64,000 nucleotides of DNA. Origin: Denitrificimonas caeni DSM 24390. GTDB lineage: Bacteria > Pseudomonadota > Gammaproteobacteria > Pseudomonadales > Pseudomonadaceae. The notes beneath the pieces are model-generated. The model was not told the DNA's origin and ran no database searches. It worked only from the letters and a program-made list of their open reading frames with translations. Shown one piece after another: positions 53,600 to 62,478 of the stretch; the stretch's first letter is position 1, and the number at the start of each line of letters is the position of its first letter. The stretch is from positions 372,001 to 436,000 of the forward strand of contig NZ_ATXQ01000001.1 in the NCBI RefSeq assembly GCF_000421765.1, read 5' to 3'. Made by a program: the position numbers and the translations under genes.

Positions 53600-54340
53600 A
53601 TGAAAGTCTTACGCGCAATGTTATTAATCATCGGCCTGTTTTCTGGTTTTTCTACCAATGCCCAAGGGCGACAACTGATTACTGTAGGTTATTACGAGTT
53701 TCCCCCAGCGTCATATACAGACAGCTCAAACAACCCCGCGGGCCATATTATCGAACTGGGACGCACTCTGTTGACGGACGCTGGCTATGACGTTGACTTT
53801 AAAGCTTTACCTTCCGCACGCCTCTACTCAGAATTAATTTCAGGCAATATTGATCTCTGGTTCGGCGCTCCAAACAAGACTGAGCTGGCTGGCCACACCT
53901 TAGAAAGCTCAAGAGTCCTCGGCGAAATAACCCTGGCAGTTTATTACCATCCTGAGTCCAAGCCACCTCGATTACCGGATGATTTAAAAGGCAAAAAAAT
54001 TATTTTAATCGGCGGATACAGCTACTGGCCTCCAATCAGTCAATGGTTGACTGACAGCTCTCTTAATTTAAAACTGACACGCACCAGCAGGCACACATCT
54101 GCCATAGCAATGCTAATGCGCAAACGCGGTGATTACTTGTTTGACTATCTCGAACCCATGCGCGACGCCCAACAAAAACTGGGGCTTGATGAATTATCTC
54201 TACCCCATCTGATACTTCATAGTACGCCTGCAACATTTATTGTATCTAAGCGTGCACGCAATGCAGACAAGATATTAGCCGACCTAGAATTGCAATTTGA
54301 TAATTTCAGCACCTCACGCATCTATCAACATAATCGCTAA
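53600..54340 (+). CDS. Periplasmic solute-binding protein, family 3
   Basis: A 246-residue secreted protein with a signal peptide (MKVLRAMLLIIGLFSGFSTNA). The bacterial family-3 binding fold is suggested by ITVGYYEFPPASYTD, GHIIELGRTLLTDAGYDVDF, ARLYSELISGNIDLWFGA and LKGKKIILIGGYSYWP. Such proteins deliver amino acids to ABC transporters, but no permease or ATPase gene is nearby, and Pseudomonas has many orphan members, some serving as sensors. The ligand is unknown. An AAGGGGG lies upstream of the ATG. Confidence 0.8.
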   Translation: MKVLRAMLLIIGLFSGFSTNAQGRQLITVGYYEFPPASYTDSSNNPAGHIIELGRTLLTDAGYDVDFKALPSARLYSELISGNIDLWFGAPNKTELAGHTLESSRVLGEITLAVYYHPESKPPRLPDDLKGKKIILIGGYSYWPPISQWLTDSSLNLKLTRTSRHTSAIAMLMRKRGDYLFDYLEPMRDAQQKLGLDELSLPHLILHSTPATFIVSKRARNADKILADLELQFDNFSTSRIYQHNR

Positions 54341-54410
54341 GTAATTGCACGGGTGAGTTACATCATAATTTCACGTATAATTATTTTTTTATGTTGAAGA
54401 ACACATCACT

Positions 54411-55385
54411 ATGCCTTCATCCGAATCCATGATTGCTTCCGCTAAGCGCACCATTAGTCTTGAACAAGATGCGATTAGCAGCTTATTAACCCGCATCGAT
54501 GCTAGTTTCGTTAAAGCCTGCGAGCTGATTTTAGCCTGCAAAGGACGTGTAGTCGTGGTTGGTATGGGCAAGTCTGGGCATATCGGTCATAAAATAGCGG
54601 CAACACTTGCCAGCACCGGCACCCCAGCTTTTTTTGTTCATCCTGCTGAAGCCAGCCATGGTGACATGGGCATGATTACCCGTGACGATCTAGTGTTAGC
54701 CTTATCCAACTCAGGCACAACCAATGAAATTGTCACCCTACTGCCCTTAATTAAACGCCTTGGCATCACCCTAATTAGCATGACAGGCAATCCGGACTCG
54801 GCACTCGCAACCGCGGCGCAAGCTAATTTGGATACGCATGTTACGCAAGAGGCCTGCCCACTCAATCTAGCACCCACCTCATCCACCACAGTGACTTTAG
54901 TGCTTGGCGATGCTTTAGCAATCGCCTTATTAGAAGCCCGCGGCTTTACCCCTGAAGATTTTGCCTTTTCACACCCAGGCGGCGCACTTGGTCGACGTTT
55001 ATTGCTTAAAGTTGAGCATGTCATGCACAGCGGTGATGAATTACCCGCAGTACCGCGCGACGCATCTTTACGTACTGCCTTGCTCGAGATGACGCAAAAA
55101 GGCTTAGGCATGACTTTAATTCTTGCATCCGATCAAACCTTGGCCGGTATTTTTACCGACGGTGACTTACGCCGTGCGTTAGACAAAGGCATTGACGTAC
55201 GCGAAGCTAGCATTAACGAGTTAATGACCCATGGCGGTAAAACAGCTCGTCCTGAAATGCTTGCAGCCGAAGCCTTAAAAATCATGGAAGATCATAAAAT
55301 CAGCTCACTGCCAGTGATTAACGAACACAATCAAGCAATTGGCGCGCTCAACATGCACGACTTATTGCGCGCAGGAGTCATGTAA
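54411..55385 (+). CDS. kdsD: D-arabinose-5-phosphate isomerase
   Basis: Interconverts ribulose 5-phosphate and arabinose 5-phosphate, the first step of Kdo synthesis. The 324-residue protein has a SIS sugar-isomerase domain (VVVVGMGKSGHIGHKIAATLAS, SNSGTTNEIV) and a pair of CBS domains (VMHSGDELPAVPRDASL and ELMTHGGKTARPEMLAAEAL). FSHPGGALGRRLL joins the two parts as in KdsD. A TATAAT at 54376-54381 lies 30 bases before the start. The stop overlaps kdsC by one base. Confidence 0.96.
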   Translation: MPSSESMIASAKRTISLEQDAISSLLTRIDASFVKACELILACKGRVVVVGMGKSGHIGHKIAATLASTGTPAFFVHPAEASHGDMGMITRDDLVLALSNSGTTNEIVTLLPLIKRLGITLISMTGNPDSALATAAQANLDTHVTQEACPLNLAPTSSTTVTLVLGDALAIALLEARGFTPEDFAFSHPGGALGRRLLLKVEHVMHSGDELPAVPRDASLRTALLEMTQKGLGMTLILASDQTLAGIFTDGDLRRALDKGIDVREASINELMTHGGKTARPEMLAAEALKIMEDHKISSLPVINEHNQAIGALNMHDLLRAGVM

Positions 55386-55921
55386 TGCTGAACTTAAATA
55401 ATATTGATTTAATCCAACGTGCCCGCAGCGTACGTTTGCTAGTGCTCGATGTTGACGGTGTACTGACTGATGGCAAGCTCTATTTCTTAGCGGATGGGAG
55501 CGAAGCCAAAGCCTTTAGCACTCTCGATGGTCAAGGCATTAAGATGCTGATGAACTCGGGAGTCAATGTCGCCATCATTACTGGACGCACTTCAACGATT
55601 GTCGAGCGTCGCGCGGCAAACTTAGGCATCATGCACCTGATACAAGGCCGCGAAGACAAACGCACTGCCTTAGATGAATTACTCAGTTCTCTGCAACTTT
55701 CTTATGATCAAGTTGCCTATCTGGGTGATGATTTACCTGATTTAGCTGCGATTCGTTGTGTGGTTTTAGGCGTAGCTGTGGCCAATGCCAATACTTTTGT
55801 GCGCCAGCATGCACTGGCGGTCACTTCATTGCGCGGCGGTGAAGGTGCTGCGCGCGAACTGTGCGAATTCATTATGGCAGCACAAGACACTCTTAACGCA
55901 GCGCAAAACGCTTACTTATAA
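55385..55921 (+). CDS. kdsC: 3-deoxy-D-manno-octulosonate-8-phosphate phosphatase
   Basis: HAD phosphatase (type C0, no cap domain) that releases Kdo from Kdo-8-phosphate. The 178-residue protein has LVLDVDGVLTDGKLYF (motif I), IITGRTSTIV (motif II), GREDKRTAL (lysine) and YLGDDLPDLAAI (motif IV), all typical. The C-terminus GGEGAARELCEFIM matches KdsC. It is coupled to kdsD by a one-base overlap and followed by lptC, the normal Pseudomonas order. Confidence 0.96.
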   Translation: MLNLNNIDLIQRARSVRLLVLDVDGVLTDGKLYFLADGSEAKAFSTLDGQGIKMLMNSGVNVAIITGRTSTIVERRAANLGIMHLIQGREDKRTALDELLSSLQLSYDQVAYLGDDLPDLAAIRCVVLGVAVANANTFVRQHALAVTSLRGGEGAARELCEFIMAAQDTLNAAQNAYL

Positions 55922-55940
55922 TTTATTTATGGTTGTTTCT

Positions 55941-56510
55941 ATGTCTGCTAACCTAAGGCTTGTGCTATTTTTTGTGCCCTTTGCGTTACTAGTTGCCGCA
56001 TTAGGTTACTGGAACATCGACAGCTCCACGCCTGACAACCAGCACAGCAACGCGCAAGCCAAGAAAACTATCGATTTCTTTGCCCAAGGCACACAAACAT
56101 TACAGTTTACCGATGAAGGCACAGTGCAATATGAACTCAGTAGCCCTCATCTCGAACACACGCAAGATGATGATATTACGGTATTATTGCAGCCTGATTT
56201 GTTACTCTTTCGTGGCACTGAATTCCCTTGGCATATTTCCAGCGAACGCAGTGAGGTCAGCCCTGAAGGTAAAGAAGTTGAATTACTCAAAAATGTGCGC
56301 ATTGAGCGCACCGATGAACAGGGGCGTCCAACGATCCTGACCACTGAACAACTGACTTATGTGCCGGAAACTGAGTATGCTCATACCAAGCTTGCGGTAA
56401 AAATTGAAGCAGCCAACGGTGTAACTACCGGCGTTGGTATGCAAACCTATCTGAACGAAAGTAAAATGCGTTTACTTTCTAAAGTGAGAGGCCGACATGA
56501 AGTTCGCTAG
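55941..56510 (+). CDS. lptC: LPS export protein LptC
   Basis: Bitopic inner-membrane protein that hands LPS from LptB2FG to LptA. N-terminal anchor LVLFFVPFALLVAALGYWNI (about residues 7-26), then the periplasmic jellyroll (FFAQGTQTLQFTDEGTVQYEL, LLRNVRIER-like ELLKNVRIERTDEQGRP). I start at ATG 55941 (MSANLRLV, 189 residues); ATG 55929 four codons earlier is possible and neither has a good Shine-Dalgarno. A much longer frame overlapping kdsC is not homologous. It overlaps lptA by 14 bases. Confidence 0.92.
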   Translation: MSANLRLVLFFVPFALLVAALGYWNIDSSTPDNQHSNAQAKKTIDFFAQGTQTLQFTDEGTVQYELSSPHLEHTQDDDITVLLQPDLLLFRGTEFPWHISSERSEVSPEGKEVELLKNVRIERTDEQGRPTILTTEQLTYVPETEYAHTKLAVKIEAANGVTTGVGMQTYLNESKMRLLSKVRGRHEVR

Positions 56511-57036
56511 CACAACCGCTTTACTTATTGCCGCAAGTTTCAGCATGTTCAGTGGACTTGCTCAGGCTTTACCGAGCGACCGTAACCAGCCCATTAATGT
56601 CCAAGCTGATAGCGCAGAGATGGATGATAAGCGCGGCGTTGCGATCTATCGCGGCGATGTGATCATCACCCAAGGCACTCTCAAAATCACTGGTGACACA
56701 GTCACAATCACCCTTAACCAAGCTGGCGATATTGATGTGTTCACTTCAGTTGGAAAACCCGCCTATTACGAACAAAAACCCTCTGAAAACAAGGATATTG
56801 TTCAAGCTTACGGCTTGACCATTCAGTACTTTGCCAATAATGAAAAAATCATCATCATTGATCAGGCTAAAGTCATTCAACAAGGCAACACGTTCCGCGG
56901 CGAAAAAATCATCTACGATACGCAAAAGCAAATCGTCACCGCTGGACGCGGTAAACAAGGCACTATTAGCACGCCCTCACCACGAATTAACATGGTTATC
57001 CAACCCAAGAACAAAACAGAGCCAGCCGCACCATGA
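56497..57036 (+). CDS. lptA: LPS transport periplasmic protein LptA
   Basis: Periplasmic beta-jellyroll protein that polymerises as a bridge for LPS between the two membranes. The 179-residue protein has a signal peptide ending ...SGLAQA, then [28 protein letters not shown], the OstA/LptA core (described in short pieces), and [19 protein letters not shown]. It starts inside the end of lptC and overlaps lptB by four bases, so lptCAB are tightly coupled. Confidence 0.95.
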   Translation: MKFASTTALLIAASFSMFSGLAQALPSDRNQPINVQADSAEMDDKRGVAIYRGDVIITQGTLKITGDTVTITLNQAGDIDVFTSVGKPAYYEQKPSENKDIVQAYGLTIQYFANNEKIIIIDQAKVIQQGNTFRGEKIIYDTQKQIVTAGRGKQGTISTPSPRINMVIQPKNKTEPAAP

Positions 57037-57761
57037 GCAGTACCTTGATCGCCAAAAACCTAGCCAAATCCTACAAAGGCCGCAAGGTTGTACATGACGT
57101 CAGCGTCTCCATTGAAAGCGGACAAATTGTCGGTTTACTCGGTCCTAACGGCGCGGGCAAAACCACGTGCTTCTATATGATAGTTGGCCTAGTCAAAGCA
57201 GATAAAGGCACGATTTTTATTGATCAAACTGATGTCAGCTTTCAGCCGATGCATGGTCGTGCTAGAGCGGGCATAGGTTATTTGCCGCAAGAAGCTTCGA
57301 TTTTTCGCAAGCTTAGCGTGGCCGATAATATTCTGGCCATCCTCGAATTGCGCAAAGACTTAGACCGCGCTGGACGTCTGCAAGCACTCGACGAACTGTT
57401 ACAAGAGTTCAGCATCACCCACCTACGCAACAACCTTGGTATGAGCTTGTCCGGCGGCGAACGACGTCGTGTTGAAATTGCCCGCGCACTAGCTACTAAC
57501 CCTAAATTCATTCTATTGGATGAACCTTTTGCTGGCGTTGACCCTATTTCAGTTGGCGATATCAAGCAGATCATTCACCATTTAAAAGATAAAGGCATTG
57601 GCGTTTTAATTACCGACCATAATGTGCGTGAAACGCTAGACATCTGTGAGACAGCTTATATTGTCAGCGACGGTCAGATTATTGCCGCAGGCGAACCAAG
57701 CAGCATCTTAGAAAACCAGCTGGTTAGAGATGTGTACTTAGGACAAGAATTCCGTCTCTAA
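57033..57761 (+). CDS. lptB: LPS export ABC transporter ATPase LptB
   Basis: ATPase that powers LPS extraction by LptFG. The 242-residue protein has [19 protein letters not shown] (Walker A), [18 protein letters not shown] (Q-loop region), [15 protein letters not shown] (signature), [16 protein letters not shown] (Walker B) and [10 protein letters not shown] (H-loop). The C-terminus [12 protein letters not shown] is the LptB-specific end. lptF and lptG are not in the window. A REP-like sequence and rpoN follow. Confidence 0.98.
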   Translation: MSSTLIAKNLAKSYKGRKVVHDVSVSIESGQIVGLLGPNGAGKTTCFYMIVGLVKADKGTIFIDQTDVSFQPMHGRARAGIGYLPQEASIFRKLSVADNILAILELRKDLDRAGRLQALDELLQEFSITHLRNNLGMSLSGGERRRVEIARALATNPKFILLDEPFAGVDPISVGDIKQIIHHLKDKGIGVLITDHNVRETLDICETAYIVSDGQIIAAGEPSSILENQLVRDVYLGQEFRL

Positions 57762-57773
57762 AGAGCCCTTCTT

Positions 57774-57803
57774 GTAGGGTCATTTGCGCTAAAACGCCCC
57801 TAC
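57774..57803 (-). repeat. REP-like hairpin between lptB and rpoN
   Basis: On the minus strand GTAGGGGCG, loop TTTTAG, CGC, then AAATGA and CCCTAC. The GTAGG-GCG...CGC-AATG pattern resembles the extragenic REP families of Pseudomonas. It is 13 bases beyond the lptB stop and might also act as an RNA 3' hairpin. One copy only, so the REP label is tentative. Confidence 0.45.
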
Positions 57804-57872
57804 TTTCAAGCAATCTAAAACTCACCTTTCACCATCAACTGTTTGTCAAGTCTAGGCAAACACGAAAAAATC

Positions 57873-57888
57873 AGGCATAAATCTTGCT
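57873..57888 (+). promoter_or_regulatory. Candidate sigma-54 (-24/-12) promoter of rpoN
   Basis: AGGCATAAATCTTGCT has GG (57874-57875) and GC (57886-57887) separated by exactly ten bases, and matches GGCA-N6-TTGCT of the consensus TGGCACG-N4-TTGCW. Transcription would start near 57899, about 39 bases before the rpoN ATG. Single-site pattern match only. Confidence 0.5.
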
Positions 57889-57937
57889 TAGCGCCAAACC
57901 GTGGCGTATTGATGATTAGGAGTTTAGCCCTGCCATT

Positions 57938-59431
57938 ATGAAAGCCTCGCTCGTTTTAAAGATAGGTCAAAACCTGACCATGACTCCACAACTGCAGCAA
58001 GCTATTCGCTTGTTACAGATGTCGACGCTGGATTTGCAAGCAGAAATCCAAGACGCTTTGGACAGCAACCCTATGCTCGAACGCGAAGAAGAAGGAGAAA
58101 CAGACAGCAGCGCTAAGGATACTAGCGATGACGGCCATGAATACACCGCAAATACGCAACAAAATTCGCCACAAGAGCCCAGTAATAGCGCAGAAAATCT
58201 ACCCGATGCGAATGAGTGGAACGAACAGATTCCGAGCGAGCTAGAGATCGATACATCGTGGGAAGATATTTATCAAACCAGTGCCAGCAGTCTACCGAGT
58301 ACAAACAGTGAAGAATGGGACTTCACTAGCACCACTTCAGTTGGCGTAGACCTGCAATCTCACTTGCTCTGGCAATTAAACCTAGCAAAAATGTCTGATG
58401 ACGACCGCATGATTGCGACAGTGATTATCGACAGTATTGGCGAAGATGGTTACTTGCAGGAATCACTGGAAGAAATTCTCGATGCCTTTGATCCTATGCA
58501 GCACATCGAAATGGACGAAGTGGAGATGGTTCTCAAACGCATCCAGCAGTTTGAGCCAACTGGCGTAGCAGCACGCGATCTCAGCGAATGCTTACTGCTA
58601 CAACTGCACAACATGCCCAGCGACACGCCCTGGCTAGCTGAAGCTCAGAAACTTTGTTCCGAGCACTTAGAGCTGCTGGGAAGCCGCGATTACGCTCAAT
58701 TAATGCGGCGCATGCGCATTAAAGAGGACGCTCTAAAAGAAATAGTGCAATTAATTCAGACTTTAAATCCGCGTCCTGGCTCTGTAATTGAAAGCACCGA
58801 GCCCGAGTATGTTGTTCCAGATGTCATTGTGCGCAAAGCCAATAACCGCTGGATTGTTGAGCTCAATCCTGACATTGCGCCACGCCTCACGGTCAACTCA
58901 CATTATGCGAGTTTTATCCGTCGCGCTGACAACAGTGCAGACAACACCTTTATGCGCACCCAGTTACAAGAAGCACGCTGGTTTATTAAAAGCCTGCAAA
59001 GCCGTAATGAAACACTGATGAAAGTCGCTACCAAAATTCTCGATTACCAGCGTGGGTTTTTTGACTATGGGCCAGAAGCAATGAAGCCTTTAGTTTTAGC
59101 CGAAATCGCGGAAGCGGTGGGCATGCACGAATCAACCATATCAAGGGTAACTACACAGAAATATATGCACACCCCGCGTGGCATTTTTGAGTTAAAATAT
59201 TTTTTCTCTAGCCATGTCAGCACTACGCAAGGGGGCGAATGCTCATCCACAGCCATTCGCGCCATCATTGAAAAGCTAGTTGCTGCAGAAAATCCTAAAA
59301 AACCATTGAGTGACAGCAAAATCGCTGGTCTACTGGAAGAACAAGGTATTCAAGTGGCACGACGGACCATTGCCAAATACCGAGAATCGCTCGGAATTGC
59401 CTCTTCAACTGATCGAAAGCAATTATTATAG
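57938..59431 (+). CDS. rpoN: RNA polymerase sigma-54 factor
   Basis: Alternative sigma factor for nitrogen, motility and other genes, dependent on AAA+ activators. The 497-residue protein has the Gln/Leu-rich region I ([19 protein letters not shown]), an acidic region II, the core-binding domain ([16 protein letters not shown]), a helix-turn-helix near residues 390-410 ([13 protein letters not shown]) and the C-terminal RpoN box [10 protein letters not shown]. The start matches homologues. The nearest SD, TAGGAG, is an unusual 15 bases before the ATG. A -24/-12 type promoter lies upstream. Confidence 0.98.
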   Translation: MKASLVLKIGQNLTMTPQLQQAIRLLQMSTLDLQAEIQDALDSNPMLEREEEGETDSSAKDTSDDGHEYTANTQQNSPQEPSNSAENLPDANEWNEQIPSELEIDTSWEDIYQTSASSLPSTNSEEWDFTSTTSVGVDLQSHLLWQLNLAKMSDDDRMIATVIIDSIGEDGYLQESLEEILDAFDPMQHIEMDEVEMVLKRIQQFEPTGVAARDLSECLLLQLHNMPSDTPWLAEAQKLCSEHLELLGSRDYAQLMRRMRIKEDALKEIVQLIQTLNPRPGSVIESTEPEYVVPDVIVRKANNRWIVELNPDIAPRLTVNSHYASFIRRADNSADNTFMRTQLQEARWFIKSLQSRNETLMKVATKILDYQRGFFDYGPEAMKPLVLAEIAEAVGMHESTISRVTTQKYMHTPRGIFELKYFFSSHVSTTQGGECSSTAIRAIIEKLVAAENPKKPLSDSKIAGLLEEQGIQVARRTIAKYRESLGIASSTDRKQLL

Positions 59432-59513
59432 ACATTGGTCAGTAACACTTAATTTACGCAGGCGTTACAATCCTGCTAACACCGCACTAAGCAGTGAATC
59501 TAAGGAGAACGGT

Positions 59514-59822
59514 ATGCAAATCACTATCACAGGTCATCAACTGGATATTACTGAAGCCCTACGTGAATACATTAATGGCAAATTCGCTAAGCTTGAGCGC
59601 CATTTCGACAAAATCACCAGCATTCGTGTCACGCTTGGTGTGGAAAAAGTGAAACAAAAAATTGATGCAACCTTGCTGATTGCTGGTGGCGAAATCATTG
59701 CCAATGCTGAGCATGACGATATGTATGCCGCGATTGACCTGCTGGTTGACAAGCTGGATCGTCAGCTAATCAAACACAAGGAAAAACAACTGGAACGTCA
59801 AAAAGGCGCGCTTGAACGCTAA
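59514..59822 (+). CDS. hpf: Ribosome hibernation promoting factor (short HPF)
   Basis: Binds the 30S subunit in stationary phase and, with RMF, helps form inactive 100S ribosomes. AAGGAG six bases ahead of ATG 59514 sets the start; 102 residues (MQITITGHQLDITEALREYI) make this the short form without the C-terminal dimerisation domain. The basic patch HKEKQLERQK is at the end. A longer upstream frame overlapping rpoN is not homologous. It lies 82 bases after rpoN, as in most gammaproteobacteria. Confidence 0.96.
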   Translation: MQITITGHQLDITEALREYINGKFAKLERHFDKITSIRVTLGVEKVKQKIDATLLIAGGEIIANAEHDDMYAAIDLLVDKLDRQLIKHKEKQLERQKGALER

Positions 59823-59829
59823 TAACCCC

Positions 59830-60288
59830 ATGATTCGATTAGAACACATCCTGACCCCGGCCCGTTCGCAAGTGAACGTGCCGGGAGGCAGCAAAAAACG
59901 CGTCCTAGAATACATTGCCCACCTGATTGCCACCGACCAACCTCAGATTGATGAAGACACGCTATTCGAAAGCCTAGTGGCAAGAGAAAAGCTTGGTTCA
60001 ACTGGCTTTGGTGATGGTATTGCAATCCCGCATTGTCGACTCATTGGCTGCACCGCACCGATCAGCGCCGTTTTGCACTTAGAAACTGCGGTCGACTTTG
60101 ATGCTATTGATGGCGAGCCAGTTGATCTTTTATTTGTGCTTTTAGTACCTGAAGAAGCGACCGATGAACATTTAGAGCTGTTACGTCAAATTGCTGGTAT
60201 TTTTGAGCAAGATGATGTTCGTGAGCGCTTACGCAATGCACCAGACAGTAATGCCCTGTATCAAACAGTGCTAAATGCACAACTTTAG
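59830..60288 (+). CDS. ptsN: Nitrogen-PTS enzyme IIA
   Basis: Phosphoryl acceptor at the end of the PTS-Ntr chain (EI-Ntr, NPr, EIIA-Ntr), which regulates rather than transports. ATG 59830 gives 152 residues beginning MIRLEHILTPARSQVNVPGGSKKR, the usual N-terminus. The phosphorylated His is in GIAIPHCRL (near residue 67). LLFVLLVPEEATDEHLELL is a conserved core segment. It starts 7 bases after hpf and is followed by rapZ after 12. Confidence 0.96.
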   Translation: MIRLEHILTPARSQVNVPGGSKKRVLEYIAHLIATDQPQIDEDTLFESLVAREKLGSTGFGDGIAIPHCRLIGCTAPISAVLHLETAVDFDAIDGEPVDLLFVLLVPEEATDEHLELLRQIAGIFEQDDVRERLRNAPDSNALYQTVLNAQL

Positions 60289-60300
60289 AGGTTTGACAAC

Positions 60301-61182
60301 ATGCGTTTAATTATCGTGAGTGGCCGTTCAGGTTCAGGTAAAAGTACTGCACTTGACGTATTAGAAGACAACGATTTTTACTGCATCGATAACCTCCCAG
60401 CCATGCTGCTACCAGAGCTTGCAGAGCGTACTTTGTTGGCGGCTGAATTAGTCCACCCACAAATCGCAGTGTCTATTGACGCGCGCAACGCCCCTAACCA
60501 ACTTGAGCGCTTCCCCGAACTGCTAGCAGGTCTGCGTGAGCGCCATATTGTTTGTGATGTTTTGTATCTGGATGCCGATGATGAAACCTTATTAAAACGG
60601 TTTTCTGAAACTCGCAGACGCCATCCTCTAACGAATGAATCACGCTCTCTGGCTGAAGCCATTCGCGATGAGAAAGTCCTGCTTTCACCGATTACCGATC
60701 TCGCTGACCTGACCATTGATACCTCGCACCTCAATCTATACCAATTACGCGACAGCATTAAACTGCGCTTACTGGATAAGCCAGAACCCGGCACTGCTTT
60801 TCTGATTGAGTCGTTTGGCTTTAAGCGCGGTGTGCCCGTTGATGCCGACGTGGTGTTTGATATTCGCTGCCTGCCCAATCCTTATTGGAAGCCCGACTTG
60901 CGCGCTTATTGCGGCCTTGATCAGCCGATCATTGAATATTTAAACGAACAAACCGATGTTGAAGAAATGTATGCCGACATTTATGCCTATCTTGCCAAAT
61001 GGCTGCCACGCTTTGCTGCCAGTAATCGCGCCTACGTCACCGTAGCGATTGGCTGCACCGGCGGTCAACATCGCTCGGTATATATGGCACAAAGGCTAGG
61101 CGAATCCTTACGCCAAGAGTTAAGTAACGTACAAATCCGCCATCGTGATGTGGTGCGTATCGACGAGAAACCCCATGCCTAG
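60301..61182 (+). CDS. rapZ: RNase adapter protein RapZ
   Basis: P-loop protein that senses glucosamine 6-phosphate and directs RNase E to the sRNA GlmZ in enterics; the pseudomonad role is less clear. The 293-residue protein has [16 protein letters not shown] (Walker A), [47 protein letters not shown] and the C-terminal [16 protein letters not shown] metabolite site. Located between ptsN and ptsO in the standard order. Confidence 0.96.
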   Translation: MRLIIVSGRSGSGKSTALDVLEDNDFYCIDNLPAMLLPELAERTLLAAELVHPQIAVSIDARNAPNQLERFPELLAGLRERHIVCDVLYLDADDETLLKRFSETRRRHPLTNESRSLAEAIRDEKVLLSPITDLADLTIDTSHLNLYQLRDSIKLRLLDKPEPGTAFLIESFGFKRGVPVDADVVFDIRCLPNPYWKPDLRAYCGLDQPIIEYLNEQTDVEEMYADIYAYLAKWLPRFAASNRAYVTVAIGCTGGQHRSVYMAQRLGESLRQELSNVQIRHRDVVRIDEKPHA

Positions 61183-61447
61183 TTGCAAAGTGACAATTAT
61201 TAACAAGCTCGGTTTGCATGCTAGAGCCGCTGCCAAGTTTGTCTCTGTCGCTAACAGTTTTCCTTGTCAGATTAGGGTCGGTCGTGACAGCCGCAACCTA
61301 TGTAACGGTAAAAATATTATGTCAGTGATGATGCTGGCCGCCAGCAAAGGCACGGAGTTGCAAATTGACGCTGACGGCGAGCAAGCCGAACAAGCACTGG
61401 CCGCTTTACAAGCGCTGATTGCCGACCGTTTTACTGAAGAGTGTTAA
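61175..61447 (+). CDS. ptsO: Phosphocarrier protein NPr (HPr-like)
   Basis: HPr-like carrier that passes phosphate from EI-Ntr to PtsN. ATG 61175 overlaps the rapZ stop by 8 bases and gives 90 residues ([22 protein letters not shown]). The phosphorylated His is in [10 protein letters not shown], and the second conserved site is [13 protein letters not shown]. It completes the rpoN-hpf-ptsN-rapZ-ptsO group. EI-Ntr (ptsP) is not in the window. Confidence 0.95.
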   Translation: MPSCKVTIINKLGLHARAAAKFVSVANSFPCQIRVGRDSRNLCNGKNIMSVMMLAASKGTELQIDADGEQAEQALAALQALIADRFTEEC

Positions 61448-61469
61448 AGCACTCACACGCCAGCTCGAA

Positions 61470-62090
61470 TTAACCTGCATTCAAGCAGTGCGGCCCATCC
61501 ACTAACGGGTCGTTAATCAAAGTACTGACACGTCGCTCATGCAATTGCGGCTGCTCGGCACTCGCTAGCACCTCACGCAACTGTTCATCACTGCTCTCGG
61601 GATCCAACCACAACTGCTGTTGCTGCTGGTTAAGAATAATCGGGCGACGCAAGTGTGCAGCCTGCTGAGTGAGCAACGCAACACTGTAGTAGTCATGCCC
61701 TGGCACTGCATAGACATCCCACAGTCCAGCAAAGTAAAGCAGAGGCTCATTGGTGCTGAGCCAAAACGGCTGCTTACGCTGCACGCCGCGCCACTCAAAA
61801 AAACCATTGGCTGGCAATAAACACCTTTGTTTGCGCCAAGCATTTTGAAACATCGGCAAAGTGTTGACCGTTTCCGCTCGTGCATGCGCAACCGCTCGAG
61901 TTAAATCAGTCATCCAACTCGAAGTAAACCCCCAAAGCGCTAGAGCCGCATGGCGCTGCCCCTCATTTTGGTACAACATCAGTACTTGTGATTTCGGCGC
62001 TAAATTCCAGTGCGCACGCATGTGCTGCGGAAATCCTGGCAGTTGTCCCAGCGCCTCCGGCCAATTAAATAGCGCATAACGTCCTGACAT
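61470..62090 (-). CDS. SRAP-domain protein (YedK/HMCES family) with altered active site
   Basis: A 206-residue SRAP protein. Family members shield abasic sites in single-stranded DNA by forming a thiazolidine bond through Cys2 after Met removal. Here the start reads MSGRYALF, so position 2 is Ser. The segment NARxET of YedK reads AHARAET, placing His69 where the active-site Asn is expected. Conserved parts are retained: WNLAP (Asn29), NGFFEW (Glu99) and HLRRP (His146). The Ser codon is TCA at 62087-62085. The protein may still bind DNA, but the classical covalent link is not expected. It is convergent with ptsO. Confidence 0.88.
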   Translation of the reverse strand: MSGRYALFNWPEALGQLPGFPQHMRAHWNLAPKSQVLMLYQNEGQRHAALALWGFTSSWMTDLTRAVAHARAETVNTLPMFQNAWRKQRCLLPANGFFEWRGVQRKQPFWLSTNEPLLYFAGLWDVYAVPGHDYYSVALLTQQAAHLRRPIILNQQQQQLWLDPESSDEQLREVLASAEQPQLHERRVSTLINDPLVDGPHCLNAG

Positions 62091-62103
62091 TATCGGCTCA
62101 CTT

Positions 62104-62373
62104 CTAACATTCTAAAAAACCATGTGGGTCAACCAGAGCTTCTTGAGCCTCATCGATGAGCGGCGTGGCCTGCTGATAGTCAACAATTAACTCGCGCGCA
62201 CGAATGGCTTGTTGGTCATCAACCATGAGTCCAAGCAATCCCAAAGCAGGTAGCTCCCCCATGCCGCCAATCAAATCAGCACCCTGCAAATGCACGGAAA
62301 TACCTTCACTGTGCAGCATACTGATTAACATTTGCGCTTCAATCAAATCAACCGGCTCATGAATCCTTTGCAC
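62104..62373 (-). CDS. DUF2007-family protein
   Basis: A small 89-residue protein beginning at GTG 62373 (VQRIHEPVDLIEAQML), with GAGGAG seven bases upstream. A TTG six codons earlier overlaps that SD and is unlikely. The fold segment LISMLHSEGISVHLQGADLIGGMGELPALGLLGLMV and a following ARELIVDY helix match DUF2007, a ferredoxin-like domain often called a putative signal-transducing protein. Its function is unknown. It lies 13 bases upstream of the SRAP gene on the same strand and may be cotranscribed with it. Confidence 0.85.
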   Translation of the reverse strand: MQRIHEPVDLIEAQMLISMLHSEGISVHLQGADLIGGMGELPALGLLGLMVDDQQAIRARELIVDYQQATPLIDEAQEALVDPHGFLEC

Positions 62374-62478
62374 TGTAGAACTCCTCTGCAAGTAATCAAT
62401 GATTATAGGTATAATAGCCTAATTATCTAACCCAACAGCGCACTACGCACTGCACCGCTCCCCAATTAAGAGAGTCAC

